Source: Bacillus benzoevorans (GTDB taxonomy: Bacteria; Bacillota; Bacilli; Bacillales; Cytobacillaceae). From it: a DNA stretch of 64,000 nt. Under the pieces are notes generated by a model that saw nothing but the letters and a program-made list of their open reading frames with translations, was not told where the DNA came from and did no database searches. This document shows, piece after piece, positions 53,176 to 61,219 of this stretch (its first letter is position 1; every line of letters starts with the position of its first letter). The position numbers and the translations under genes were made by a program. Where the stretch lies: positions 5,782 through 69,781 of the forward strand of contig NZ_JACHGK010000020.1 of NCBI RefSeq assembly GCF_014207535.1. Direction: 5' to 3'.

Positions 53176-53257
53176 TTTTCCACAATTCATCCACAGTTGG
53201 AATAAACATTTTCAAAAAGTCGGGACAAAAATCCGATTTAAGCCCGACTTATCAACA
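53176..53257 (+). promoter_or_regulatory. Cluster of DnaA-box-like 9-mers
   Basis: TTTTCCACA (53176), TCATCCACA (53187) and TTATCAACA (53249) each match the DnaA box TTATCCACA at eight of nine positions, within 82 bases. TTTCCCACA-like sites follow on the other strand. No dnaA or origin genes are nearby, so a DnaA titration or regulatory cluster is the only reading I can offer. Confidence 0.4.
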
Positions 53258-53716
53258 ATCGTGGGAAAATGCTCGATGAAAAACTTTATTTTAACTCGAT
53301 AAAAAATGTGAAAAAAAGTGTGGGAAAAGCGGGAAAAAACGTGTGAGTTTTAAGCGAAAATGAGGGAAAAGCGGGAAAAAAGGAAAGACTTTATTTTAAT
53401 AGCGAACGAAGGAATGCGGGTTGGAGCGGGGTAAAATGGTAGGGAGAATTTTTTAACTGCACATAGTAGCAAACGAAAAAGGAGAAAAAAATTAACGTTT
53501 TTTTCTCTTTTTTGTTTAAGGATTAAGGTTTGCATTTAGAACTGAAGGTTTACTGATCCGCTTCAGGAGACCCTTGGTTTTTTTTTGAAAAAGTGCTGGA
53601 GGAGGGATAAGTATAAGAAGAAATAGTAGGAGAAAAAGTGTGATAGAAAGCGGGAGAGGGTTTAAGGAGAAGGGTGGAAGGAGGATCGTGGAACTTATTA
53701 TTAGCTTTGGACAATA

Positions 53717-53755
53717 AAAAGGCTCGTTTAATGCTTTTATTTAGATGAGCTTTTC
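53717..53755 (-). terminator. Terminator of the methyltransferase gene
   Basis: Read leftward, GCTCATCTAA pairs with TTAAACGAGC (8 of 10) and CCTTTTTATT follows. Confidence 0.6.
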
Positions 53756-53813
53756 GTTCTTCTCAATATTTATCTAAACGCTTTTTTGTCCTATTGTTGC
53801 TTTAGTACCTTGA

Positions 53814-54542
53814 TTAACTAGTCTTAGTTGAAGAATAATTATTTCCTCTCAGTTCTTCAATAACCTCATTGCCCGTTTTTTTTATTTTTTCGATTACTGC
53901 TCGGAAACAGTACAAGCGTGGCTGATACAAATCCGTAAATAAAGCATCTTTTGGTAATGATACATCAATTTCCCCTGAAAATTTGAGTCCTAATCCTTCT
54001 ATAATGGTTGCTAAAAAATTTAAATCGATAATTGGATAATCAAAAGTAACCACTATTTTGCCGTCAGGCTTTAATATTCGCTTAAATTCCTTAAATGCGT
54101 TGATAAGTGTTTCTTTGTCTAGGTGTTCTAAAACACTGATGCAAAATACCCTGTCGAATTTCTCGTCCATATAGGGTATGCTGCCTAAATTCGCGCGCAA
54201 AAATTGTATTCTTTCAAAGTATTTTCCTTTTTGAATAATATTTCTTTGTTTTGATCCAAATTCAACCTCCACATCTTTCAAAATTTTATCTTTTGAAAGA
54301 ATACGCATATCTAAATCGCAAGCGTGCACTTCTTTACAAATATCAGCTATAGCAAATTTAAATGGGTGACATATACCAGTTGCAGCATCTAAAACAACTT
54401 GATCTTTATCGGTAAACTGAATTGCCCAATGGTATTCAAATGGACGACTCCACCATGGAGCAGGAAGTGGGAAGAAGCATTCAGAATTCTGTTCATCATT
54501 ATTCGTGAAAAATCTTGATTTTATTAATTCCAAAATAAACAC
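53814..54542 (-). CDS. Class I SAM-dependent methyltransferase
   Basis: The product is a 242-residue methyltransferase. The SAM motif I region reads VVLDAATGICHPFKFAIA, so the usual glycine-rich DxGxGxG is degenerate. Motif II/III are seen as VHACDLDMRIL and FDRVFCISVLEHLDKETL, then FKRILKPDGKIVVTFDYP. A WWSRPFEYHWAI stretch precedes motif I. Being the first gene of the glycosylation island and divergent from the next one, it probably methylates a sugar or glycan; that is inference. The region is AT-richer than the glycosyltransferases. Confidence 0.75.
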   Translation of the reverse strand: MFILELIKSRFFTNNDEQNSECFFPLPAPWWSRPFEYHWAIQFTDKDQVVLDAATGICHPFKFAIADICKEVHACDLDMRILSKDKILKDVEVEFGSKQRNIIQKGKYFERIQFLRANLGSIPYMDEKFDRVFCISVLEHLDKETLINAFKEFKRILKPDGKIVVTFDYPIIDLNFLATIIEGLGLKFSGEIDVSLPKDALFTDLYQPRLYCFRAVIEKIKKTGNEVIEELRGNNYSSTKTS

Positions 54543-54711
54543 CTCACAATAAACTTTGTTTTTAACAAAGAATTTTTTAAAATTGTATGATTTTGCGAGT
54601 TGTACTTATTCTTCCGCTGTGGGACATGGACCCTGCCCCCTCCCGATCATAATCATTCATTTTTTCGCGTATAATCCAACGAATAGTTTTGTGCAGATTG
54701 GAGGGGTTGAT

Positions 54712-55881
54712 TTGAAGTTTGTTGTTTTTAGCCATTCGGGTTGGACCTCTTTTTCTTACCAGCGTTATATTGAGTTGTTGCCTGGTCGTGGGAGTAAGTT
54801 CTTTTTTGGTAAGGTTAGCGATGAGGATGAAGAAATGTATGGACTCCAATCTTTATCCTTTGCGGAGATTGATGGCTTAGAGAAGGGTGAATATACTGCT
54901 ATAGTTTCATCTCCGTATTTGCTTCCGTTTGTGTTTCAAATTCAACCTAAGTGTATCATCGCATTGATTGACCCTGTTCCGAACGATGAAGAAGCGGGAT
55001 TGTGGCAAAAATTCACCGGGTTACTGGCTGCAGAAGCAGATTTGATTGGCTGCTGCAACGAAGAAATATATATGGAGCAATGCCTTCGCCACGAGAATGT
55101 GATGCTGCTTCAGGATGAAAATAAAGAATGTGAAACGATATGGACTGAAGTCATATTGGCTATGGACCAAGATCAATCATTGGACTCGTGGAAGCAGCGC
55201 CAATGGGAATCCCGTGCAGCCTTTTACAAAGATTTACATGAGCAAGTGGGTGATCATGAAGAGGTGTGTTATTCGCTCGCTTCCTATCTCTACTTTTTGA
55301 ACCGGTCGCTGGCTAAAGAATATCTGACAATCTCTTTCGAACAAATGATATTGAAGAATAAAAAAGAGTGTCTTTCCCAGTATTATCGATTTTTTGCGGC
55401 AATTGAGGCGAAAGCAGGGAATCTGGATCGTGCCGTACACAATTATGCCATATCCGCGATAACCGAGGAGGAAAAGCTAAACGTTAAATCCTTTCACCGT
55501 TTACTTGAGGATGGTCGGAAAAATTTAGTTCAGGCCGGTACTTTCAAGCTGAATCAAGATTATCTATCTGCTATTCGCGTGTTAATGATTTCCAATGACC
55601 CGGAAGCCAGACGATATCTACTGCCCAATTTTTTGAACACTTATCGGTGGGAAGAGGCCTTAAACCTTCTGGAAAAAATGGAACTGCCGGTTACGGAGCA
55701 GTATTTCGCCGATGGCATTCGCGGCATACTGCAACAGATTCGCGGAAAACGGCATGAGGGGATCCATTCTTTACTTCGCGCATCCGTCTACGATTGGAAA
55801 GTCTTGTCCAGTATTGCTGAAATGGATCAATGGGATCAAGCGATGAAGAAAACGATTAGGAGATTGAATGATGTTAAGTAA
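54712..55881 (+). CDS. Unknown protein with TPR-like C-terminal part
   Basis: The product is a 389-residue protein. The N-terminal ~160 residues look like a glycosyltransferase-like Rossmann fold (MKFVVFSHSGWTSFSYQRYI; SSPYLLPFVFQ; IALIDPVPNDEE). The rest is helical with pairwise repeats (YYRFFAAIEAKAGNLDRAVHNYAIS; NTYRWEEALNLLEKMELPV), TPR-like. I do not recognise a family. The TTG at 54712 is five bases after GGAGGGG; the frame opens further upstream at 54556. It overlaps the next gene by 14 bases, so both act together. Confidence 0.7.
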   Translation: MKFVVFSHSGWTSFSYQRYIELLPGRGSKFFFGKVSDEDEEMYGLQSLSFAEIDGLEKGEYTAIVSSPYLLPFVFQIQPKCIIALIDPVPNDEEAGLWQKFTGLLAAEADLIGCCNEEIYMEQCLRHENVMLLQDENKECETIWTEVILAMDQDQSLDSWKQRQWESRAAFYKDLHEQVGDHEEVCYSLASYLYFLNRSLAKEYLTISFEQMILKNKKECLSQYYRFFAAIEAKAGNLDRAVHNYAISAITEEEKLNVKSFHRLLEDGRKNLVQAGTFKLNQDYLSAIRVLMISNDPEARRYLLPNFLNTYRWEEALNLLEKMELPVTEQYFADGIRGILQQIRGKRHEGIHSLLRASVYDWKVLSSIAEMDQWDQAMKKTIRRLNDVK

Positions 55882-56599
55882 CGATGGGATGAGGAAAACG
55901 GGAGGAAATCGGCTTACAGCGATCATGCAAGTGCGGAATGAAGCAGACAGGTTTTTAGAAGCGTGCCTTAAAGATTTAAGTGAATTTGTTGATGATATCA
56001 TCATTGTCGATGATGCGAGTACGGATGGCACACCGAGTATCTGTAGGTCTTTTGCTAAAGTCAGCACCCTTATAACGTTGGAACAATCCAAATTTCATAA
56101 GGAATGGGAACTTCGTTCGCTTTTATGGAACGTTGCTTGTTCTAAGAAACCTGACTGGCTGCTGGCCGTTGATGCAGATGAATTTTATGAAGAGAAAGCG
56201 AAAATGTCGATGCGAATGTTAATGGATCAGGATCGGTACGATTGGGTCGGTTTCCGTTTCTTCGATTTTTGGGGTGGTATCACGCACTATCGGGATGATA
56301 AACTTTGGCAAATTCATCGTCGGCATACGTGTACGCTTATGCGCTATCTTCCTGGGTACCACTATTTTTATCCGAAGATGGATCATCATGTTCCACGTTT
56401 TCCTCTCTCATATGCCGCTTTGCCTGGGTTCTTATCAGAATTTAGAGTCAAGCATTACGGGTGGGCCATATCCAAGGAGGAGCGCTATCGTAAATATTTA
56501 CGCTATATGGAACGAGATCCGGAGGGACAATGGGGGAGTTTGGAGCAATATCAATCAATTCTTGATAAAAACCCGAATCTGGTTCCTTGGAGGGAGTAG
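55868..56599 (+). CDS. GT2-family glycosyltransferase
   Basis: The product is a 243-residue GT-A enzyme: AIMQVRNEADRFLEACLKDL, then VDDIIIVDDASTDGTPSIC, and the metal-binding DxD-type WLLAVDADEFYEEKA. The C-terminal part (HRRHTCTLMRYLPGYHYFYPK; VKHYGWAISKEER) is shared with family-2 enzymes that act on proteins or cell-surface glycans. AGGAG precedes the ATG, which overlaps the upstream gene. Confidence 0.85.
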   Translation: MMLSNDGMRKTGGNRLTAIMQVRNEADRFLEACLKDLSEFVDDIIIVDDASTDGTPSICRSFAKVSTLITLEQSKFHKEWELRSLLWNVACSKKPDWLLAVDADEFYEEKAKMSMRMLMDQDRYDWVGFRFFDFWGGITHYRDDKLWQIHRRHTCTLMRYLPGYHYFYPKMDHHVPRFPLSYAALPGFLSEFRVKHYGWAISKEERYRKYLRYMERDPEGQWGSLEQYQSILDKNPNLVPWRE

Positions 56600-56603
56600 G
56601 AGT

Positions 56604-57719
56604 ATGGCGCGAGAAATTGGCATTTTGACGCATAGTTTTGTAGATGCATATAACGGCCAGACGGACAAAATTTACGGCGGCGGCTTGGAACGCTATTTGT
56701 ACGATTTAGCTGAAACGATTTGTGAGATGGGATGGCGGCCGGTCGTGCATCAGCTCTCCCAATGTGGTACGTTTCGCAAACAAATCGAGGAGATTGAGGT
56801 TATAGGACATGATTACCGGGATCAGGATATGGTGACAGTCTTCAATCGGATGGGTGCAGAGGTCGAAGGGAAGTTAATATATGCTAGTTTTATCTGGCAT
56901 CCAATCCAATATAAGAAGGGCAGCCTCGCCATTTGCCATGGGATCAATTGGGATAATCCAGCGCTTTCAACGGAGCATAAAGCAGATGTCGCGAAAAATA
57001 TCCAAAGCGCCATAAGGCAGCTGAAACGGATCGTTTCCGTTGATTCCCATTTTCTTACATTTTGCCGCTCCGTATGTACCTTCCAAGATCCGGAACAAAT
57101 TGTGCTGCTTCCAAACGCTGTAGATACACAAGAATTTACACCCGAGGAGAAGATTCAGAAAGATTCGAATGGGATACATATCCTATACCCAAGGCGTATC
57201 AGCATTGAGAGGGGGATCGTTCCGATGATGCTGGCAGCGGATCGGATCCTCGCTGCCTATCCTCAAGTAACAATCGAATTTGCTGGAGAATTAATTGAAG
57301 ACAGCTTGCTTACAAAAACGTTTCGCTTATGGCTGGATGCCCACCCCCATAGAGATAGAATTCATTACCAAGCCTATACATTCGGGCAGATGGTTCATGC
57401 ATACCGACGGGCTGATATTGCAGTGATCCCGACCATTTTTTCAGAAGGAACTTCGTATTCTTGCCTCGAGGCGTTGAGCTGCGGTGTACCGGTTGTTAGC
57501 GCCAATGTAGGGGGACTTAATGATCTAATTCTTGATGGATATAATGGACTGCTTGTCGCACCGACTGAAAATCACCTCTTTGAAGCGATTCGCACCTTGA
57601 TCGAGGACTTAGAGATGCGTCGTCAGATCGGTGCGAACGCTCGTGCTACGGCAAAAGCTTTTGATAAAAGAATATGGAAAGCGAAGTGGAATCAGATTTT
57701 AAGCGATTACCTCGCTTAA
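56604..57719 (+). CDS. GT4-family glycosyltransferase
   Basis: The product is a 371-residue GT-B enzyme. The N-terminal domain has the acceptor-side GGGLERYLYDLAETICEMGW. The C-terminal Glycos_transf_1 domain has HILYPRRISIERGI and the conserved nucleotide-sugar site EGTSYSCLEALSCGVPVVSANVGG. The ATG at 56604 follows GGAGGGAGTAGGAG; the longer frame to 56274 overlaps the GT2 gene. Its stop overlaps the convergent next gene by four bases (TTAA). Confidence 0.87.
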   Translation: MAREIGILTHSFVDAYNGQTDKIYGGGLERYLYDLAETICEMGWRPVVHQLSQCGTFRKQIEEIEVIGHDYRDQDMVTVFNRMGAEVEGKLIYASFIWHPIQYKKGSLAICHGINWDNPALSTEHKADVAKNIQSAIRQLKRIVSVDSHFLTFCRSVCTFQDPEQIVLLPNAVDTQEFTPEEKIQKDSNGIHILYPRRISIERGIVPMMLAADRILAAYPQVTIEFAGELIEDSLLTKTFRLWLDAHPHRDRIHYQAYTFGQMVHAYRRADIAVIPTIFSEGTSYSCLEALSCGVPVVSANVGGLNDLILDGYNGLLVAPTENHLFEAIRTLIEDLEMRRQIGANARATAKAFDKRIWKAKWNQILSDYLA

Positions 57720-59644
57720 GAATCGGCAGCATAAGAAGCTCTCAAGATCCATCGTAAATCAGGAAATTCACAAGGAAGACGCTGATAAAAAGCTGCTTTT
57801 GCCAGTTGGCAGTAGGCGGTTCCTGCATAAGCCATGCAGTGGTCTGAAGGTAAAGCAATCGAGCTAGGTACATTGAGAATCGTGCCACAGGACAGTGCAA
57901 GCCAAGTGAAGACTAATAACTCTTTATAGTTCGCTGTGTTTTGAGGCGGTTTTTCGCGATGTTGGTTTTCATAAATGGTGCACAGTTCTTTTTTTATATA
58001 GGCTGGAGCTTGGGACAGTCCGGATAAAAGTAGTAATGGGATGTTCGTCCAGCAAAGCTCGCAGCACGTTTCCCGGTAAAGGATTACAACGGCATCCCAT
58101 GCCCCGACTTGAATAAATATTTGCAAAACAAGCGATAAGTCTGAAGAAGAAAGGATCTGTTTATTTTCTCCTTCGAGCCTTTGCTGCACGGAGGCAAGCG
58201 GTCCCCGGGCAAGAAGTCCCGCGATGTTCCGGGCATCCTTCATATCGAGCCTTTTCCATGCGGAGGCCCACAGATAGATCACAAGTTTCTGGTCGCAGGG
58301 GGATTCCCGCAACAGTTCCCGAAGCTTATGATGAGCGTGCTCATCTTCATCATTTTGAAAGAGATATAATATTTTCAGCAATGGAGCAAGTGTAAATCTT
58401 CCACACTCGGATCCAAACAAAAGGAACTTTAGCAACTCTACTGCCCTAGCATTCAATACAGAAGGGATTAGTACAGATAGCTGTTTCTGATTTATGGACT
58501 CCGGATGCTTAGCAATAAAATTGGTCAACCGAAAGGACCGCTCCATTAATAACTCGACCGCAACAAATTCTACCCATGCCGGCATATAATCAGGGCGAAA
58601 AGAAAGAGATTGCTCATAATGGTCAGAGGCCCCTTGAAAATTCAGCAGCCTTTCACATAGTCGGCCGGCTAAATAATGGGTGCGATAGGTTCCACTGCCT
58701 GAGGAGGATGAATAAATGGAGGAAACATCCCCTATACGTAATGACGTCTGCAGCGTTTTATAAGCATCCATTGTTTTATCTTGCCGCTGCAGCAATTGGG
58801 CTTGAAGTTCGTATAAATCACTGAAATCGCCGTAATGGCTCAAGCCTTTTTGGATCACTACGCTTGCATGTTTATCATCCCTAAGCATATAAAGGCAATA
58901 GGCTGCTTTTAGGTATAAGTCCGATACATGACCTAGCCCTGCTTCTTTGTTGTCAAGTAAAGGCAGTAAGATGTTTACGGCTTCCTCATATTCTTCCATT
59001 TGAAAGTATTCAGTTGCCAGCGCATATTGCATCATAAAATCTTGCGGATCATCCTCTAATGCTTTCTGAATAATTGATTGGTTACGCTTAGATTTATCCT
59101 TTTTGTTGATTTCAGATTGTAAATAACCGTAATGATGAAGCTTCAAGTTTGAGAATAAGAGCTTAGAGTCCGGAAGCTCTAAGATGCTTTGCGAGACTTC
59201 TTCATGAATTCTTCCACGAAACCGAATGCGTGGGTCGTTTCGGAATAAACGGCAGACGTTGTCCGTAATAAATTCCCGGCTATCAGCCTCTCCAACATAG
59301 CTGACCATTTGCATGTAGTAACCATATGCATTTCTTACACTCAGCAGCTTCTCCAGTTTTAAGGGATCCCAGTCGACTGCTTCCTCATCTGCATCCAGCA
59401 CAAGGATCCAGGAGCAAGCAGCCTGCTCTAGTACCGCATTTCGGGCTTTGGCAAAGTCTTGCTCCCATTTTACTGGTACGACATGGGCTCCAAATCGGCG
59501 GGCAATATCAGTGCTCCCATCTTCTGAGCCTGTATCGCCGATAATCATTTCGCTCACAAGGCTGTGTACGGAATTCAGACAGTTCTCCAAATGCGCAGCT
59601 TCATTTTTTACGATCATACATAAGGATATATCCAATGGATTCAT
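57716..59644 (-). CDS. GT2 glycosyltransferase with C-terminal TPR array, copy 1
   Basis: The product is 642 residues. The N-terminal GT2 domain (1-230) has DISLCMIVKNEAAHLENCLN, MIIGDTGSEDGSTDIA, WILVLDADEEAVD and RFRGRIHEEVSQSI, then HHYGYLQSEI. A long helical region with TPR-like pairs follows (FMMQYALATEYFQMEEYEEA). This layout is that of the SunS-type/TPR glycosyltransferases that modify peptides or surface proteins. The start at 59644 lies nine bases after AGGAG; the ATG at 59653 is too close. Confidence 0.85.
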   Translation of the reverse strand: MNPLDISLCMIVKNEAAHLENCLNSVHSLVSEMIIGDTGSEDGSTDIARRFGAHVVPVKWEQDFAKARNAVLEQAACSWILVLDADEEAVDWDPLKLEKLLSVRNAYGYYMQMVSYVGEADSREFITDNVCRLFRNDPRIRFRGRIHEEVSQSILELPDSKLLFSNLKLHHYGYLQSEINKKDKSKRNQSIIQKALEDDPQDFMMQYALATEYFQMEEYEEAVNILLPLLDNKEAGLGHVSDLYLKAAYCLYMLRDDKHASVVIQKGLSHYGDFSDLYELQAQLLQRQDKTMDAYKTLQTSLRIGDVSSIYSSSSGSGTYRTHYLAGRLCERLLNFQGASDHYEQSLSFRPDYMPAWVEFVAVELLMERSFRLTNFIAKHPESINQKQLSVLIPSVLNARAVELLKFLLFGSECGRFTLAPLLKILYLFQNDEDEHAHHKLRELLRESPCDQKLVIYLWASAWKRLDMKDARNIAGLLARGPLASVQQRLEGENKQILSSSDLSLVLQIFIQVGAWDAVVILYRETCCELCWTNIPLLLLSGLSQAPAYIKKELCTIYENQHREKPPQNTANYKELLVFTWLALSCGTILNVPSSIALPSDHCMAYAGTAYCQLAKAAFYQRLPCEFPDLRWILRASYAADS

Positions 59645-59656
59645 GGAAAACATCTC

Positions 59657-61219
59657 CTAAAACTCGAAATGGGGAGAAGGTAATGTGTATCTTGCCCGCT
59701 GATATATAAAGAATTGAGAAGAGGTAAGTGTCATATCATGCAGGTGAGTGTCGGCTAAGGAAAGCAAAATTCTACTTTTCCTGTAAGCTTCTTGAACCGG
59801 AGCATCCGAGGATGATGTATGTTTCGATAACCAAGGCTGCAGTATTTGGAACGCCTCACCTGTATTGCCGTTTATTAAAGCATTTTTGATTGTAAAGTCC
59901 GTTTCGATTACAGGAAGCATCCCACTTGTACCATCCGCAATGTTATCTTTTTCTGCAGCTGAAATGCCATGCTTTAAAAGGGATCCTTCGACTGCGGAAG
60001 CAGCAAAGAAGCAGTTTTCCTCAACCAGGGCATTAACGACCAATAGTATGGTATCTTTCCAGAGTGGAAGAAAGCGTTCTATGAGCAGCTCTGCCAATTC
60101 GTGTTCTCGATTGGCGCATTTCATGACACGGATCAGTCGCAAGAGTGGTGCTGTCCAACGCGGCTGGAATTGAATCGCTTCAGCGTACCAATGAATGGCC
60201 GAGCGCCCGTCGCCCATTTCTTCACAGATTTGCCCTAGTGCGAAAGCGGATAAATACGTTCCATTTCCGGCATCCGTATGGTAGAGCAATGGTGCCGTTC
60301 CCTTCTGCAAGGCAACTAAGAACATTTCTTTTGCCTCTTGTTTCCGGTTGGAAGTAAGCAGCACGGTTCCTTTCAAATGATACAAATCGGTATAATCTGA
60401 AAACAGAGAGATTCCTTGATCGCATGTCTCAATCGCTTCCGCGTCATTTCCGAGATGAAAGTGACTACGAGCTATATATTTGTATAATAAGTGAATGTAA
60501 CTAGTCTCAGGCGGGGCTAGCGACAAAGACTTCTGATGATGTTTTAATGCGGCGTGCCAGTCGTTCATCCGCATATATTCAACACCGATATTGTAGTGAT
60601 GAAACGGATCATCGGGGGAGTCTCGCAATGCTTTCTTGAGCAGTTGCAGATTTCTCTGTATTTTATCTTTTGCGGCAACAACGGTTCCCGCGTAGCCGTA
60701 ATGGTGAATTTTGACGGAAGAAATATGCAAGGCAGCTTCCGGCTGTCTTTCTAGAATAGAGGATACAATCTGTTCGTGTATATATCCTTGAAAACGGTAT
60801 TCGGGTCGATTGCGAAACATCCGGATAATTGGATTTACCGTCGCTGTAATCGAATCAAGAGTTTCCCCGGAATGATTATGAATTTGTAAAAAGAATGCTT
60901 CAAATTCGAGATGTTCGGCACAAGTTTTTAGCTGCACCGCATCACCTTGATCCAGTTCCTCATCGGCATCAAGAAACAAAACCCATGTTCCTTTTGCCCG
61001 ATTAAGCCCAGCATTTCGGGCGTAGGAAAAGTCACCTTTCCATGGAACCATGATGACTTGTGCCCCCAAATTTTTTGCTATTTGAACAGTTTTATCGGTG
61101 GATCCGGTATCCACAATAATGATTTCATCTGCGATTTCCTTGACGCTATTCAGGCACCGAGGAAGACAGTCTGCTTCATTTTTAACGATCATACACAAGG
61201 AGATGACTGGTTTCTTCAT
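59657..61219 (-). CDS. GT2 glycosyltransferase with C-terminal TPR array, copy 2
   Basis: The product is 520 residues, paralogous to the genes on either side: VISLCMIVKNEADCLPRCLN, EIIIVDTGSTDKTVQIA, WVLFLDADEELDQ, YRFQGYIHEQIV, IHHYGYAGTVVAAKDK, then TPR units (DPFHHYNIGVEYMRMNDWHA). The second ATG at 61219 is seven bases after GGGGG. It overlaps the upstream gene's 3' end by 38 bases, so translation is coupled. Confidence 0.86.
   Translation of the reverse strand: MKKPVISLCMIVKNEADCLPRCLNSVKEIADEIIIVDTGSTDKTVQIAKNLGAQVIMVPWKGDFSYARNAGLNRAKGTWVLFLDADEELDQGDAVQLKTCAEHLEFEAFFLQIHNHSGETLDSITATVNPIIRMFRNRPEYRFQGYIHEQIVSSILERQPEAALHISSVKIHHYGYAGTVVAAKDKIQRNLQLLKKALRDSPDDPFHHYNIGVEYMRMNDWHAALKHHQKSLSLAPPETSYIHLLYKYIARSHFHLGNDAEAIETCDQGISLFSDYTDLYHLKGTVLLTSNRKQEAKEMFLVALQKGTAPLLYHTDAGNGTYLSAFALGQICEEMGDGRSAIHWYAEAIQFQPRWTAPLLRLIRVMKCANREHELAELLIERFLPLWKDTILLVVNALVEENCFFAASAVEGSLLKHGISAAEKDNIADGTSGMLPVIETDFTIKNALINGNTGEAFQILQPWLSKHTSSSDAPVQEAYRKSRILLSLADTHLHDMTLTSSQFFIYQRARYTLPSPHFEF

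Larger units (their letters stand above)
53145..53813. other. Gene-free purine-rich tract with DnaA-box-like sites
   Basis: Nothing convincing codes here on either strand. The plus strand from 53300 is very rich in G+A, with an exact 18-bp direct repeat of GGGAAAAGCGGGAAAAAA (53322-53339 and 53364-53381) and two copies of ACTTTATTTTAA (53283-53294 and 53388-53399). A hairpin AAGTCGGG/CCCGACTT lies at 53217-53250. It marks the border between conserved yfj genes and the glycosylation island. Confidence 0.6.

Noticed and set aside
53350..53535. A 61-codon minus-strand frame in the purine-rich tract
   Set aside because: It is a by-product of the biased composition (Phe/Leu/Lys-rich). No start signal or known motif was seen.
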